DNA of 64,000 nt from Desulfitobacterium dehalogenans ATCC 51507 (GCF_000243155.2 NC_018017.1:62001-126000), one strand, 5' to 3'. Positions 15,847 to 25,748 are shown, counted from the first letter of the stretch. The notes: a model not told the origin generated them from the letters alone. Made by a program: numbers and translations.

Positions 15847-18498
15847 ATGGAGATACTGAAAATCCAGGCGATCCCGGGAGCTAATGTCTACAGCTATCGA
15901 CCGGTCATCCGGGCCGTCGTGGATCTCCAGGAATGGACAGAACGAACAAGCGACACCTTTGGAGACTTTAATACCCGTCTGGTTCAATGTTTGCCCACTC
16001 TTTACGAGCATTTTTGCTCCCGGGGCAAACCGGGAGGATTTGTAGAACGGTTGAATGAGGGAACTTTAGTCGGACATATTATTGAACATGTAACCATCGA
16101 GCTCCTCACTCGTGCAGGACAGAATATTCCTTATGGGAAAACCCTATGTCTGCCTGAACATCCAGGTCATTATGAAATCATTTTCAATTACGATTCACTT
16201 GAAGGAGGAATCGAAGGCTTCAAGCAAGGCTATAACCTGGTGCAAGAGTTGCTATCCGGACAAAAACCCATTGTCACAAGCAAGATCGAGAGCATTAAGG
16301 AAGTTATTCGAAGGTTTGAGCTGGGTGCTTCTACCCGGGCAATTATTGAAGCTGCCGCAGGGCGGGGTATTCCCGTTATACGTTTAAATGACAGCAGTCT
16401 TCTGCAATTGGGCTATGGACGCAACCAAAGGAGAGTTCAGGCTGCTATGAGTGACCAGACCAGCTGTATCGGTGTGGACATTGCTTGTGATAAAGGGTTG
16501 ACGAAAAAGCTGCTCTATGAAGGGGGAATTCCCGTTCCCGATGGGGTGATTGCCTGGGATGAAGAAGAGGCAGTGGAAGGATTTCACCAGCTGGCTCAGC
16601 CTGTCGTGGTCAAGCCTTATAACGGAAACCAGGGAAAAGGTGTGACCCTGAAGCTTAAGAACGAGGCTGAGGTTCGGGCGGCCTTTCGAGTGGCTCAGGC
16701 CTATGGGGATCAAGTGGTCGTCGAGGAGTATATTGAAGGAAAGAACTACCGGCTGCTTGTGGTGGGTGGAAAAATGGTGGCAGCTGCCGAGCGTATTCCG
16801 GCTCATGTCATCGGAGATGGGGCTTCTACGGTGGAAGAGCTTGTTCATCTCGCCAACTCCGATCCCCAGCGGGGAGAGGACCATGAAAAGGCCTTAACCA
16901 AGATAAAAATTGACCCTGTTGTCCTGATGACCTTGACCCAAAAGCAGATCTCTTTGGAGACCGTACCTGCCGATGGGGAGGTTGTTTATCTGAGAGATAG
17001 CGCTAACTTAAGCACAGGGGGAATTTCCGTGGATGTTACGGATCAAGTTCACCCTGATAATGCTGCTTTAGCCGAGTATGCTGCGCGAATCGTTGGGTTG
17101 GATATTGCAGGGGTAGATATGGTCCTGGAGGATATTGAGCAGCCTTACCAGGAGCAACGTGGAGCGATTATCGAGGTCAATGCGGCTCCGGGCTTAAGAA
17201 TGCATCAATCCCCAACCGTGGGCCGGCCTTTGGATGTGGGGAAGACCATCGTTGACCGTGTCCTGCCCAAGGGAAATGGAAGAATTCCCGTCATCTCGGT
17301 TACCGGAACCAATGGTAAGACGACAACCACGCGGATGATCGGAAAAATGCTGATGAATCGGGATTTAGTAGTGGGAATGACCGCCACAGACGGTATTTAT
17401 GTAGGGGGTAAGCTCCTTCTCAAGGGAGATACCACCGGACCGGAAAGTGCTCAGATCGTTCTTCGTCACCCTGATGTTCAGGTGGCTGTGCTGGAAACGG
17501 CACGAGGCGGGATATTGAGAGCCGGGCTGGCCTATGATTATGCCGATGTAGCAGTAGTGACCAATGTAGCCAACGACCATCTTGGCCAGTATGGAATGGA
17601 AAGCTTAGAAGATATTGCTCATGTCAAAAGTCTTATAGCCGAGGTCGTTCGTCCCCATAGCTATGTGGTCCTCAACGCCGATGATCCATTAGTTGCTTCC
17701 TTTGCCCGGAAAACTAAAGGCAAAGTTATTTTCTTCAGTACCGAAAAAGATAACATTACTATACGCAAGCATTTGGCTGTGGGAGGGATCGCCGTCTTCG
17801 TACGCAGGGGGAATATTCTCCTTTGCCAAGGGGAGCAGTCCCATAAGATTTGCGGGGTAAAAGATCTGCCGGTGACCTGGAATGGGAAGGCCCTCCATAA
17901 TTTACAGAATGCTTTAGCGGCCATCGCCGTGGGATGGTCCCTGGGGCTTGAGGGTGAGGGAATCCGCACTTCTTTGTCGGAGTTTACATCCGATCCGGAA
18001 TGCAATCGTGGACGTTTGAACCCTTATACGATTGGGGGAGTTCAGGTCTTCATCGACTATGGTCATAATGCGGCGGGGGTTAAGGCCATTGCCCAGACCT
18101 TGAGGAAGTTTAAGGCTCCCGCAGTGGTGGGTTGTGTGACCGTACCAGGAGACCGGCCGGATGAAACCATCCGGGAAGTCGCCCAGGTAGCGGCCAGAGG
18201 TTTTCATCGGCTGATTATTCGCGAGGATGGGGATCTGAGGGGACGGCAGCCTGGTGAAATTGCCGGGATTATCATGGAGGAAGCTATTGCTTCAGGTATG
18301 GATCCCCGAAGAATTTCCGTTGTTCTTCCAGAACGGGAAGCTTTCTGCCACGGCTTGGATACCTGCAAACCCGGAGAGATTTTCGTAATGTTCTATGAAC
18401 ACCTGGAGCCTATTGAGGAAGAAATCGCCCTCCGTCTCGAATGCGGCCAATTAACTAAAGAAGGGTTTCTTGAAGTAGGTAATCTAGGAGCCATCTAG
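15847..18498 (+). CDS. cphA: Cyanophycin synthetase
   Basis: The 883-residue enzyme has the three-part family architecture. An N-terminal domain covers about 1-160. An ATP-grasp domain covers about 210-470 (VVVKPYNGNQGKGVTLK, IEVNAAPGLRMHQSP). A Mur-ligase-like domain covers about 480-880 (VTGTNGKTTTTRMIGKM, DYGHNAAGVKAI). It polymerises Asp backbone units and adds Arg side chains to form multi-L-arginyl-poly-L-aspartate, a nitrogen and carbon reserve. Length is normal for the family. The ATG at 15847 is preceded by GAAGGAGGAC. A terminator follows. Non-cyanobacterial cyanophycin synthetases, including from this genus, are known. Confidence 0.95.
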   Translation: MEILKIQAIPGANVYSYRPVIRAVVDLQEWTERTSDTFGDFNTRLVQCLPTLYEHFCSRGKPGGFVERLNEGTLVGHIIEHVTIELLTRAGQNIPYGKTLCLPEHPGHYEIIFNYDSLEGGIEGFKQGYNLVQELLSGQKPIVTSKIESIKEVIRRFELGASTRAIIEAAAGRGIPVIRLNDSSLLQLGYGRNQRRVQAAMSDQTSCIGVDIACDKGLTKKLLYEGGIPVPDGVIAWDEEEAVEGFHQLAQPVVVKPYNGNQGKGVTLKLKNEAEVRAAFRVAQAYGDQVVVEEYIEGKNYRLLVVGGKMVAAAERIPAHVIGDGASTVEELVHLANSDPQRGEDHEKALTKIKIDPVVLMTLTQKQISLETVPADGEVVYLRDSANLSTGGISVDVTDQVHPDNAALAEYAARIVGLDIAGVDMVLEDIEQPYQEQRGAIIEVNAAPGLRMHQSPTVGRPLDVGKTIVDRVLPKGNGRIPVISVTGTNGKTTTTRMIGKMLMNRDLVVGMTATDGIYVGGKLLLKGDTTGPESAQIVLRHPDVQVAVLETARGGILRAGLAYDYADVAVVTNVANDHLGQYGMESLEDIAHVKSLIAEVVRPHSYVVLNADDPLVASFARKTKGKVIFFSTEKDNITIRKHLAVGGIAVFVRRGNILLCQGEQSHKICGVKDLPVTWNGKALHNLQNALAAIAVGWSLGLEGEGIRTSLSEFTSDPECNRGRLNPYTIGGVQVFIDYGHNAAGVKAIAQTLRKFKAPAVVGCVTVPGDRPDETIREVAQVAARGFHRLIIREDGDLRGRQPGEIAGIIMEEAIASGMDPRRISVVLPEREAFCHGLDTCKPGEIFVMFYEHLEPIEEEIALRLECGQLTKEGFLEVGNLGAI

Positions 18499-18570
18499 TT
18501 CCAAAGCTATCGCAATGAAGCATGCTCTCCTTACTGCTAAAGTGCTTGGCAGGAGGAGAGCGTGCTTGGA

Positions 18571-18609
18571 AACGGTAGGGTGATTGAATACAATCACCGT
18601 TTTCATTTT
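18571..18609 (+). terminator. Terminator after cphA
   Basis: TGATTG/CAATCA with flanking AACGG/CCGTT forms a bulged stem followed by TTTTCATTTT. A second, weaker hairpin (AGCATGCTCTCC with GGAGAGCGTGCT) lies just upstream at about 18519-18566. Confidence 0.65.
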
Positions 18610-18625
18610 AAGTCTTCTAATTGTT

Positions 18626-19078
18626 TCAAATTTTCTTTTGCATGTGAAAAAACCTATGCCAGCGCCGTTTGATGTGTACTGTTAGACTGAAAAGTAGAAA
18701 GAGACCGATAATGTTATGCGAATCAATCAAGCGATGATGTTGTATTGATTCCTGAAAAATGCTTCCTGCCTGGGATAGAGCTATCCAAGCGTAAAAACCA
18801 GTTCCCATTACTAGAATTGATTCAATGAAAAGAAGTCGATGCCTAGTCAGGAGTTTCCAATAGCGTCTCTTGTGAATTATACAACCAGTCAGAAATGCGA
18901 TCGCCATTACTCTGTGGGTATTTAACCATACTGACTTCTGCACACCTATAAACGTTTCGCGTATGCTGCCGTCACCCACGTGGAATTTTAAAAACATTAT
19001 TAACCCTGTACCAAACACACCAAGATATACTGCAAGAAGGAATATATTTATTCGGCGGTTTTTCTCTTTCTTATTCAA
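18626..19078 (-). CDS. Four-helix membrane protein, DUF4405/cytochrome b-like
   Basis: The 150-residue protein has four hydrophobic segments (about 8-30, 50-70, 80-100, 120-140). Histidines fall in positions typical of heme-b-binding four-helix proteins: NTHRVMAIAFLTGCIIHKRRYW and SHNIIGLFLLFSLTVHIKRRW. The basic C-terminus would face the cytoplasm. The TTG at 19078 follows AAAGGAGGT. Upstream on the same strand is a two-cluster ferredoxin-like frame, so the pair could carry electrons between a cytoplasmic Fe-S protein and the membrane. A MerR-like regulator is divergent. The redox partner is unknown. Confidence 0.7.
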   Translation of the reverse strand: MNKKEKNRRINIFLLAVYLGVFGTGLIMFLKFHVGDGSIRETFIGVQKSVWLNTHRVMAIAFLTGCIIHKRRYWKLLTRHRLLFIESILVMGTGFYAWIALSQAGSIFQESIQHHRLIDSHNIIGLFLLFSLTVHIKRRWHRFFHMQKKI

Positions 19079-19138
19079 TACTCTTTACCTCCTTTGTGTT
19101 TGGTGTCTAAATTAAACATCTTCCCCTGGCCAAAAAGC

Positions 19139-19333
19139 TCATTCATCCCCCTTTTTTGAATATTTAATGATGGCTCCAAATTCACATTCTTTTTCACATT
19201 GATAGCAACCAACACAATTGTCGGGATGAGCAAACCTAACATGCTTGTGAAAAGGCAGATTAACTTTTCCAAGTACCTTCTTCTTGCAGGAAAGGATACA
19301 TTTCCAACATGGCCTTGCAGAGATTTGTGTTAA
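19139..19333 (-). pseudogene. Two-cluster ferredoxin-like frame lacking a standard start codon
   Basis: This minus-strand frame encodes 64 residues between stops. A first Cys cluster PCWKCILSC is followed by VRFAHPDNCVGCYQC and EKECEFGAIIKY, a canonical CxxCxxCxxxC 4Fe-4S ligand set. There is no ATG, GTG or TTG in frame before the first cysteine, and two stops (TAG, TAA) lie immediately upstream. Either translation starts at a non-standard codon (ATT, ATC or TTA), or a small frameshift has broken the 5' end. Any ATG-based caller will miss it or report the wrong frame. It ends 60 bp before the DUF4405 gene, in an operon-like arrangement. Confidence 0.65.
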
Positions 19334-19390
19334 TTACTAAATAATTATTGTGCAAAAAGCATTCCCCCCATACTATAAAGTGTAAAGTGA

Positions 19391-19470
19391 CACTTATCGA
19401 TTACTATATTAAATTGTTATTTTTAACTTGTCAATGTATAATTCTAATAAGTGTATAATTCTGATAAGTG
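19391..19470. promoter_or_regulatory. Tandem operator-like repeats in the divergent MerR/ferredoxin promoter region
   Basis: Two 17-bp direct repeats abut at 19437-19453 (TATAATTCTAATAAGTG) and 19454-19470 (TATAATTCTGATAAGTG). A third, inverted, partial copy (CACTTATCGA) lies at 19391-19400. Each repeat begins with a TATAAT -10-like box. TTGTCA at 19428-19433 is 20 bp from the second TATAAT, a long spacer of the kind MerR regulators act on. The binding protein is probably the adjacent regulator, by inference. Confidence 0.55.
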
Positions 19471-19485
19471 GAGGTTCAGATCTAA

Positions 19486-20160
19486 TTGGAAGAACAATTT
19501 CGAATGAACGAAATCACCAAAAATACCGGCATTAACAAGTCAACAGTTTTATACTATTTATCCTTAGGCCTACTTCCGGATCCAATAAGAACATCAAAAA
19601 ACATGGCATATTATCCTGCTATATATCTTGATATTATCCCTGTAATCCGATATCTCCAGGAAAAAATGCACTTGCCTTTGGGTATTATAAAACAACTAAT
19701 TGATAATATTGGTTTTCAAAGATTTACAACAGAAAATGCGATTCATTATTATGAAACATTCCTAAGCCCGCTCAAGCAAAAGGAAGATCATGTTTTTTAT
19801 AATAGCAAAGAATTCATAAATATCTCAAACCTGGAATCTCATGAAATTCGCCAATTGGAAAACAGCGAATTGCTTTTTCCATCAGGAAGTGAATTATATT
19901 GCAATGAAGACTTGCTTGTAGCAAATGCGTTTAAAAAGCTGAAAGACTATGGGATTACAGTTTCTGATATTAAAAAATTAGCTGATAAAACTGAAACATT
20001 AGCATATGAGATTCATGAACTCTATCACAAATATGCAAAAGGATTAGACTCGGAAGAAGAACAAGAACTTACAAAAGCTATGCGTAAGGAGCTTGAGACG
20101 ATCTTTGGTTATTTGATAAATAAATACATGCAATTAATTTATAAAGAAGAGAATGAATAA
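19486..20160 (+). CDS. MerR-like transcriptional regulator
   Basis: The 224-residue protein has an N-terminal MerR-type winged helix-turn-helix: MNEITKNTGINKSTVLYYL, then GLLPDPIRTSKNMAYYPA. A second half (about 110-190) looks like another MerR-like helical unit: INISNLESHEIRQLENSELL, then KLKDYGITVSDIKKLADK. There are no clustered cysteines, so metal sensing is not indicated. The TTG at 19486 follows GTGGAGG at about 11 nt; an ATG at 19504 would cut into the recognition helices. It is divergent from the ferredoxin/DUF4405 pair and downstream of tandem operator-like repeats, so it probably controls both directions. Confidence 0.75.
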   Translation: MEEQFRMNEITKNTGINKSTVLYYLSLGLLPDPIRTSKNMAYYPAIYLDIIPVIRYLQEKMHLPLGIIKQLIDNIGFQRFTTENAIHYYETFLSPLKQKEDHVFYNSKEFINISNLESHEIRQLENSELLFPSGSELYCNEDLLVANAFKKLKDYGITVSDIKKLADKTETLAYEIHELYHKYAKGLDSEEEQELTKAMRKELETIFGYLINKYMQLIYKEENE

Positions 20161-20310
20161 GTATATTCTTCCTTGCCATCATGGAATAAGAACCTTTCAC
20201 GGTGCAAAAGTTGAGTTAAATAATTAAATAAGACAGATACTAGAAGAACCGGGTTATCTTAGGGTATAATAAATAGAAATACTATTCGAACGTTCGGAAG
20301 GGATAGGGTA

Positions 20311-21183
20311 ATGATTAAGAATCAGGTTGAAATGTTCGCCTACGCCAAAATAAATCTTGCTCTGGCCATAACAGGCCGTCGTCCCGATGGGTATCATGAG
20401 TTGGAAAGCGTCATGCAGTCCATAGGAATCTATGATCGGATACGAGTGACCTTGGCGGAGAGTGGAATTCAGTGCTCCTGCGGAGTATGGAGCGGCCCGG
20501 AGAATCTGGCTTACCGGGCAGCGGAAGCCTTTTTAAGCGGGCTGGGGAGCAGCCAGGGTATTTATATTGAAATTGAGAAGAATATCCCTGTTCAAGCAGG
20601 ATTAGGTGGAGGAAGCGCAGACGCCGCGGCAACCTTGCAGGCTCTGAATAAACTCTTTAAGGAGCCCTATACTCAGGAGCAACTGAAGAGCTTTGCCGCC
20701 CAGCTGGGTGCGGATGTGGCCTTTTGTCTGAAGGGTGGGACCCAATGGGCAACCGGTGTGGGTGAAGAATTAAGAGATTTACCTTATGCTCCGAAAATCA
20801 ATCTTATTCTCATTAAACCTGACCAAGGGGTAACTACTGCCGAAGCCTACCGTACCTTTGACCAGGAAGGAAGATTCTCTCATCTGGATTATGCAATGTG
20901 GCAAGGGGCTTTGGCATCAGGAAGAACAGAAAGCCTTATCCCCCTCCTGTATAACGATTTAGAGCCGGCTTCCATGAAGATTCTCCCGGAAATAGCCTGG
21001 GTCAAAGAAGAATTAATGAAGCAAAACGGATGTCTGGGAGCTTTAATGTCCGGCAGCGGATCCGCAGTGTTTGGAATCATTGAAGCTGCGGAACAAGCGG
21101 AAAGAATTGCTGCGATATGGAGAGAAAGACAATATAATGTCTGGATAACGCATACTATAGAAAGGGGAAATATTTATGGGTAG
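20311..21183 (+). CDS. ispE: 4-diphosphocytidyl-2-C-methyl-D-erythritol kinase
   Basis: The 290-residue GHMP kinase has [24 protein letters not shown] at the N-terminus, the ATP-binding [19 protein letters not shown] near residue 95, and the C-terminal [12 protein letters not shown]. It phosphorylates CDP-methylerythritol in the MEP isoprenoid pathway. This pathway would also supply the prenyl group for the ComX-type pheromone encoded nearby. The ATG at 20311 follows GGAAGGGATAGGG. It overlaps the GntR regulator by 8 bp and keeps its B. subtilis position before purR. Confidence 0.95.
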   Translation: MIKNQVEMFAYAKINLALAITGRRPDGYHELESVMQSIGIYDRIRVTLAESGIQCSCGVWSGPENLAYRAAEAFLSGLGSSQGIYIEIEKNIPVQAGLGGGSADAAATLQALNKLFKEPYTQEQLKSFAAQLGADVAFCLKGGTQWATGVGEELRDLPYAPKINLILIKPDQGVTTAEAYRTFDQEGRFSHLDYAMWQGALASGRTESLIPLLYNDLEPASMKILPEIAWVKEELMKQNGCLGALMSGSGSAVFGIIEAAEQAERIAAIWRERQYNVWITHTIERGNIYG

Positions 21184-21895
21184 AAAGCTGGTGCCAGTAA
21201 AACTCGATAGTTACAAACCCTTAAGAGAGATTGTGTTCGAATCCTTGCGCGAGGCCATTATCAATGGAGTTCTTGAACCCGGTGAACGCTTAATGGAGAT
21301 CCAATTGGCTGAAGAAATGGGGGTAAGCCGCACCCCGGTCAGAGAAGCGATTCGTAAGCTGGAGCTGGAAAACTTCGTCGTCATGATTCCACGTAAAGGA
21401 GCCTATGTGGCCGGAGTGTCCCATAAGGATGTGGCGGATGTGTTTGAAATCCGTTCCGCTCTGGAAGGCTTAGCTGCCGGACTGGCGGCAGAACGGGCTA
21501 CAGATCAGGAAATTGAAGAGATGGAACGGTTCCTCCTTTATTATGAAGGGCAAGAGATGAGTCTGGAGCAGATGGTAAACTCGGATACGGATTTCCACGC
21601 TTTGGTCTATAAGGCCAGCCGCAACGAGCGCCTGATTCAGATCCTGGCCAATTTGCGGGAGCAGATCCAACGGTTTCGTGCTACTTCCCTGTCCGTTCCG
21701 GGACGGCTTAAGAATGCCATCGATGAACACCGCAACATTGTGGAGGCGTTAGCCCGCCATGATGTGGAAGAGGCACAAACGTTAGCGACGGCTCATATTG
21801 TGACGGCTGAGAATGTTATGTTTGAAGCCCTGCGCCTTTCCAAGGAACTGGGAGACTCTAAGGAGAGCAGTGAAGCCAATTCTGAGAAAGAATAG
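21176..21895 (+). CDS. GntR-family regulator with FadR-type C-terminal (FCD) domain
   Basis: The 239-residue protein has a winged helix (about 10-75: [39 protein letters not shown]). A helical FCD ligand domain follows, with [17 protein letters not shown] and [17 protein letters not shown] supplying the metal-binding Asp/His residues. It overlaps ispE by 8 bp and precedes purR by 11 bp, so it is co-transcribed. Its effector is not evident. This gene is not part of the B. subtilis ispE-purR pair. Confidence 0.9.
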   Translation: MGRKLVPVKLDSYKPLREIVFESLREAIINGVLEPGERLMEIQLAEEMGVSRTPVREAIRKLELENFVVMIPRKGAYVAGVSHKDVADVFEIRSALEGLAAGLAAERATDQEIEEMERFLLYYEGQEMSLEQMVNSDTDFHALVYKASRNERLIQILANLREQIQRFRATSLSVPGRLKNAIDEHRNIVEALARHDVEEAQTLATAHIVTAENVMFEALRLSKELGDSKESSEANSEKE

Positions 21896-21906
21896 AGGGT
21901 TAGTCC

Positions 21907-22734
21907 GTGGAAAAGATGAAACGCGCTGAGCGAATGGTTGCTGTGATGCAAGTACTCATGTCAAAACCTAATATGTTGATTCCTCTGACCATGCTGGCTG
22001 AACGCTTTGGGGCTGCCAAATCCACCATCAGTGAAGATCTGCTGGCCGTTAAGGAAAGCATGCGCTGCACAGGTCAAGGACGTTTGGAGACTGTGTCAGG
22101 TGCTGCCGGGGGAGTTCGTTATATTCCGGAGATTTCAGCAGAGGAAGCCCGCGAATTTCTTGTCAATTTAGCGGAGCGCTTAAGCAGTCAGGACAGGGTC
22201 CTAGCCGGTGGGTTCCTCTATATGACGGATCTTCTTTACGACCCCTCTATTTTACGTCCTTTAGCCTTAATCTTTGCCGGTGTTTTTCGGGAGAAAAAAC
22301 CGGATGTGGTGGTTACGATCGAGACGAAGGGCATACCCCTGGCCTTGGTTACTGCAGAGGCCTTAGGGGTACCTATGGTCATCATCCGTCATGGTAACAA
22401 GGTCACGGAAGGAACTTCTGTCAGTATCAATTATGTCTCCGGTTCTTCAAAACGGATTCAGTCCATGACTCTTGGACGAAGAGCGTTAGAGCCCGGGCGG
22501 AAGGTCTTAGTCATTGACGATTTTATGAAGGCCGGCGGAACTGCCTTAGGAATGATCAATCTTTTGAAGGAGTTTGACGCCGATGTGGTCGGACTAGGGG
22601 TCTTGATGGAGACACCTCGGGAAGAAGAACCCAAGCTTGTCGATCATTATCTATCCCTTCTTCAGCTCAGGGAGCTGGATCCTTTTAAGGGAGTCGTCCA
22701 GGTGATTCCTCAGAATAGTTACTTATCACTCTAA
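21907..22734 (+). CDS. purR: Purine operon repressor
   Basis: The 275-residue protein has an N-terminal winged helix (MKRAERMVAVMQVLMSKPN, FGAAKSTISEDLLAVKE) fused to a phosphoribosyltransferase-like domain with the PRPP loop VLVIDDFMKAGGTALGM near residue 200. In Firmicutes PurR represses purine synthesis genes and is relieved by PRPP. The start is a GTG at 21907 preceded by AGAGGG. It is followed by a hairpin and the spoVG promoter. Confidence 0.95.
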   Translation: MEKMKRAERMVAVMQVLMSKPNMLIPLTMLAERFGAAKSTISEDLLAVKESMRCTGQGRLETVSGAAGGVRYIPEISAEEAREFLVNLAERLSSQDRVLAGGFLYMTDLLYDPSILRPLALIFAGVFREKKPDVVVTIETKGIPLALVTAEALGVPMVIIRHGNKVTEGTSVSINYVSGSSKRIQSMTLGRRALEPGRKVLVIDDFMKAGGTALGMINLLKEFDADVVGLGVLMETPREEEPKLVDHYLSLLQLRELDPFKGVVQVIPQNSYLSL

Positions 22735-22767
22735 AAAACGCTTCCCTTACAGAAAGATCGGGACATA

Positions 22768-22796
22768 TAAGCGAAAAAAAGAATTTTTTCGCTTAA
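22768..22796 (+). terminator. Terminator between purR and spoVG
   Basis: TAAGCGAAAAAA / TTTTTTCGCTTA is a 12-bp perfect stem with a 4-nt loop. It is AU-rich; the stem itself supplies the T-run. Confidence 0.6.
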
Positions 22797-22800
22797 AAGA

Positions 22801-22825
22801 AGGAGTTTTTTACCATATAGAGAAT
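22801..22825 (+). promoter_or_regulatory. Candidate sigma-H promoter of spoVG
   Basis: AGGAGTT (22801-22807) and AGAGAAT (22819-22825) are 11 bp apart and match the sigma-H pattern (AGGA.WW, 11-12 bp, GAAT). The site is 53 bp before the spoVG start. B. subtilis spoVG is the classic sigma-H-dependent gene. Confidence 0.65.
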
Positions 22826-22877
22826 ATGTTTGGTAAGAATATTGCTGGTCACCGGATGAGAAGGGTGGTGATTCATA

Positions 22878-23132
22878 ATGAACATTACTGACGTACGGGT
22901 ACGGAAGGTGAATGTCGAGGGCAAGATGAAAGCAGTTGTTTCTGTTACATTCGACAATTCGTTTGTCGTTCACGATGTGAAAGTAGTGGAAGGGACAAAC
23001 GGGCTTTTCGTTGCTATGCCCAGCCGGAAAACTCCGGAAGGTGAATTCCGTGATATAGCACACCCTATCTCTTCTGCAGCCCGCGAAGTGATTCAAAACG
23101 CAGTATTAAAAGCTTACCAGGAAGCAATGTAA
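22878..23132 (+). CDS. spoVG: Septation/sporulation RNA-binding regulator SpoVG
   Basis: The 84-residue protein is a full-length Spo[37 protein letters not shown], and [17 protein letters not shown]. SpoVG proteins bind nucleic acids and affect septum placement and cortex formation. The ATG at 22878 follows GGGTGGTGA. It lies between purR and glmU as in B. subtilis. Confidence 0.97.
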   Translation: MNITDVRVRKVNVEGKMKAVVSVTFDNSFVVHDVKVVEGTNGLFVAMPSRKTPEGEFRDIAHPISSAAREVIQNAVLKAYQEAM

Positions 23133-23326
23133 GACAAGCATTTGGGAGGAAGAGACCCTGTATAGGGGTCTCTTTTGCTCATGAGTTAGGGAAAAGACTC
23201 CATAGAAAGATGAAAAACAGGCAGAGAAGATGTATAATGAAAGAGGAATTTGCTGTTTTTTGACGAATTAAAGTTTTTTGGGTATTGAATATTAATCAGG
23301 GTAAACTATTGATGGAGGCGAAGTTT

Positions 23327-24688
23327 ATGCCACATTGGGCTGCGGTGATTATGGCTGCAGGCAAAGGTACCCGAATGAAGTCCAAATTGCCTAAGGTCAT
23401 GCATACACTTGCCGGAAAACCCATGCTTCAACATGTTTTGGATTGTGTTCGCTCCGTGGAGATTCCCCGTTCTATGGTTATTCTAGGTCATGGCAGAGAA
23501 CAGATAGAGGCCACTTTGGATGACCGGACTGAAGTGGTTGTTCAAGAGGAACAATGTGGAACGGGACATGCTATTATGCAAGCAATACCTCATTGCCATG
23601 AGGTTGATCATATTATTGTTTTAAGTGGAGACCAGCCCCTCATCCGGCCGGAGACCCTCAAACAATTGGTAAAGATTCATACTGAAAATAATGCGGCAGC
23701 TACTCTTTTAACGGCCTGCTTTGAGAATCCTTACGGATTAGGGCGGATTCTTAAAGAGGGAGATAAGTTTTTGCGTGTGGTGGAGGAGAAGGATGCCACT
23801 CCTGAGGAACGGCTGATTCAAGAGATTAATACGGGAACCTATTGCTTTAATGTTGCCAAGCTTAGGGATGCCCTAAAGAACATAACTCCCAAGAACGCTC
23901 AAGGAGAGTATTATTTAACCGATGTTTTCTCTGTTTTTCATACTCAAGGGGAAGTCATCCGTACCTACTGCACTGAGGATGTCCATGAAGCGCTGGGGAT
24001 AAACAGCCGGGCCCAGTTGGCGGCAGCCGAGGATGTGGTTCACCAGCGGATTCTGTCCTATTGGATGGAGGAAGGGGTGACCATCATCGACCCTCACTCC
24101 ACTTTTATCGAAGCCGAGGTAGTGCTTCAACCGGATGTGGTACTTCAGCCCTTTACTATTCTTCAGGGCAGGACTCTGGTGGCGGAGGATGCAGTCATTG
24201 GTCCCAGTACGACCTTAAAGGATTGCACTGTGGGAGTAGGATCAGAGGTATCTCATACCGTGGGCAATCAAGCCGTTATCGGCAGCCATTGCACCATTGG
24301 CCCCTATGCTTACCTGCGTCCAGGTACGGTTCTTCAGGATAAGGTTAAAGTGGGAGACTTCGTAGAGATTAAAAACAGCCAGATCGGTGAAGGGTCAAAA
24401 ATTCCTCATCTTAGTTATGTAGGAGATTCCCAAGTGGGGAAATCTGTGAATATAGGGGCAGGAACCATTACCTGTAATTATGATGGGGTCAATAAATATA
24501 AAACGATTATCAGGGATAAGGCTTTTCTGGGAAGCAATACTAATCTTGTAGCTCCGGTGGAAATCGGTGAAGGTGCTGTGACAGGAGCGGGATCCACTAT
24601 CTCCAAGGATGTACCGGCCCACACCTTAGCCGTAGAGCGCAGTACTCAAAAGAATATCGAAAATTGGGTTCGAAATAAGAAAAAGTAG
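23327..24688 (+). CDS. glmU: Bifunctional UDP-GlcNAc pyrophosphorylase / GlcN-1-P acetyltransferase
   Basis: The 453-residue protein has an N-terminal nucleotidyltransferase ([20 protein letters not shown]) and a C-terminal left-handed beta-helix from about residue 250 of hexapeptide repeats ([33 protein letters not shown]). It makes UDP-GlcNAc for peptidoglycan. The ATG at 23327 has GGAGG 8 nt upstream; the longer frame from 23285 adds residues not expected in the family. prs follows after 14 bp. Confidence 0.96.
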   Translation: MPHWAAVIMAAGKGTRMKSKLPKVMHTLAGKPMLQHVLDCVRSVEIPRSMVILGHGREQIEATLDDRTEVVVQEEQCGTGHAIMQAIPHCHEVDHIIVLSGDQPLIRPETLKQLVKIHTENNAAATLLTACFENPYGLGRILKEGDKFLRVVEEKDATPEERLIQEINTGTYCFNVAKLRDALKNITPKNAQGEYYLTDVFSVFHTQGEVIRTYCTEDVHEALGINSRAQLAAAEDVVHQRILSYWMEEGVTIIDPHSTFIEAEVVLQPDVVLQPFTILQGRTLVAEDAVIGPSTTLKDCTVGVGSEVSHTVGNQAVIGSHCTIGPYAYLRPGTVLQDKVKVGDFVEIKNSQIGEGSKIPHLSYVGDSQVGKSVNIGAGTITCNYDGVNKYKTIIRDKAFLGSNTNLVAPVEIGEGAVTGAGSTISKDVPAHTLAVERSTQKNIENWVRNKKK

Positions 24689-24702
24689 GGGGATATTTTG
24701 GA

Positions 24703-25644
24703 ATGTCTGTCAAGGAGTTGAAAATCTTTTGCGGCAATGCCAACCGAGCATTAGCGGAAGAAATCGTTGATTATCTGGGGGTTCCTCTGGGAGAAGCTAA
24801 AGTAAAACGCTTTAAGGACGGGGAAATTACCATCGCCATTGATGAAAGCGTCCGGGGGGCGGATGTCTTTGTGGTTCAGCCCACCTGTAATCCGACCAAT
24901 GATAATATCATGGAACTCTTGATCATGATTGATGCCCTGAAAAGAGCGTCGGCTCGCCGCATCACTCCAGTTATCCCTTATTACGGATATGCTCGTCAAG
25001 AACGGAAATCCAAGGCCCGGGATCCGATCACTGCCAAGCTCATGGCTAATCTGATTACCACTGCAGGTGCCGACCGGGTCGTAACCATGGATCTCCATGC
25101 CCCGGCCATTCAAGGTTTCTTTGATATTCCGGTAGACCATCTCCCTGGTGTTCCCATCCTGGCTGAGTACTTTAAGAGCAAGGAATTGGAGAATGTAGTG
25201 GTTGTTTCTCCGGACCATGGAGGGGTACAACGGGCTCGCAATCTGGCGGAACGCATCGGAGCGCCTTTGGCCATCATCGACAAGCGTCGTCCGGAACCCA
25301 ATGTTTCAGAGATTATGAACGTTATCGGCGATATTCAAGGCAAGCATGTGATTATGATCGATGATATCATCGACACAGCAGGGACCATCACTCAAGGCGC
25401 CCAAGTCCTGATGGATCGCGGTGCGTTGGAGGTCTACGCTTGCTGTACTCACCCTGTCTTATCGGGACCGGCCTTTGAACGCCTGGAGAAATCCGTCATC
25501 AAAGAAGTGGTCATTACCAATACCATTCCTGTTCATCCGGAAAACATGATCCCCAAGATTAAAACCCTCTCGGTGGCTCCTTTATTGGGAGCGGCCATCG
25601 TGCGTATTCATGAGGACCTTTCTGTGAGTAAGCTGTTCAGTTAA
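24703..25644 (+). CDS. prs: Ribose-phosphate pyrophosphokinase
   Basis: The 313-residue class I PRPP synthetase has [16 protein letters not shown], the ATP loop [17 protein letters not shown] near residue 95, and the PRPP-binding [14 protein letters not shown] near 220. It makes PRPP for nucleotide, histidine and tryptophan synthesis and is linked to the PurR effector. It forms an operon with glmU and ends at a strong terminator. Confidence 0.97.
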   Translation: MSVKELKIFCGNANRALAEEIVDYLGVPLGEAKVKRFKDGEITIAIDESVRGADVFVVQPTCNPTNDNIMELLIMIDALKRASARRITPVIPYYGYARQERKSKARDPITAKLMANLITTAGADRVVTMDLHAPAIQGFFDIPVDHLPGVPILAEYFKSKELENVVVVSPDHGGVQRARNLAERIGAPLAIIDKRRPEPNVSEIMNVIGDIQGKHVIMIDDIIDTAGTITQGAQVLMDRGALEVYACCTHPVLSGPAFERLEKSVIKEVVITNTIPVHPENMIPKIKTLSVAPLLGAAIVRIHEDLSVSKLFS

Positions 25645-25703
25645 TTTCTATCCCCTAGGTCCGAAAGGCCGTGAATGTCAGGGAGAGTTGATATTTTAGA
25701 TAA

Positions 25704-25748
25704 AAAAATCAGAAGTGAGGGACAAAACCCTTCCTTCTGATTTTTTTT
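25704..25748 (+). terminator. Terminator after prs
   Basis: AAAATCAGAAG...AGGG pairs with CCCTT..CTTCTGATTTT around an ACAAAA loop and is followed by eight Ts. It marks the end of the conserved ispE-prs block and the start of the accessory com-like region. Confidence 0.9.

Noticed and set aside
19075-19272. 65-codon minus-strand frame upstream of the DUF4405 gene
   Set aside because: It is the shadow of the cysteine-bearing ferredoxin frame at 19139-19333, which carries the recognisable 4Fe-4S motifs.
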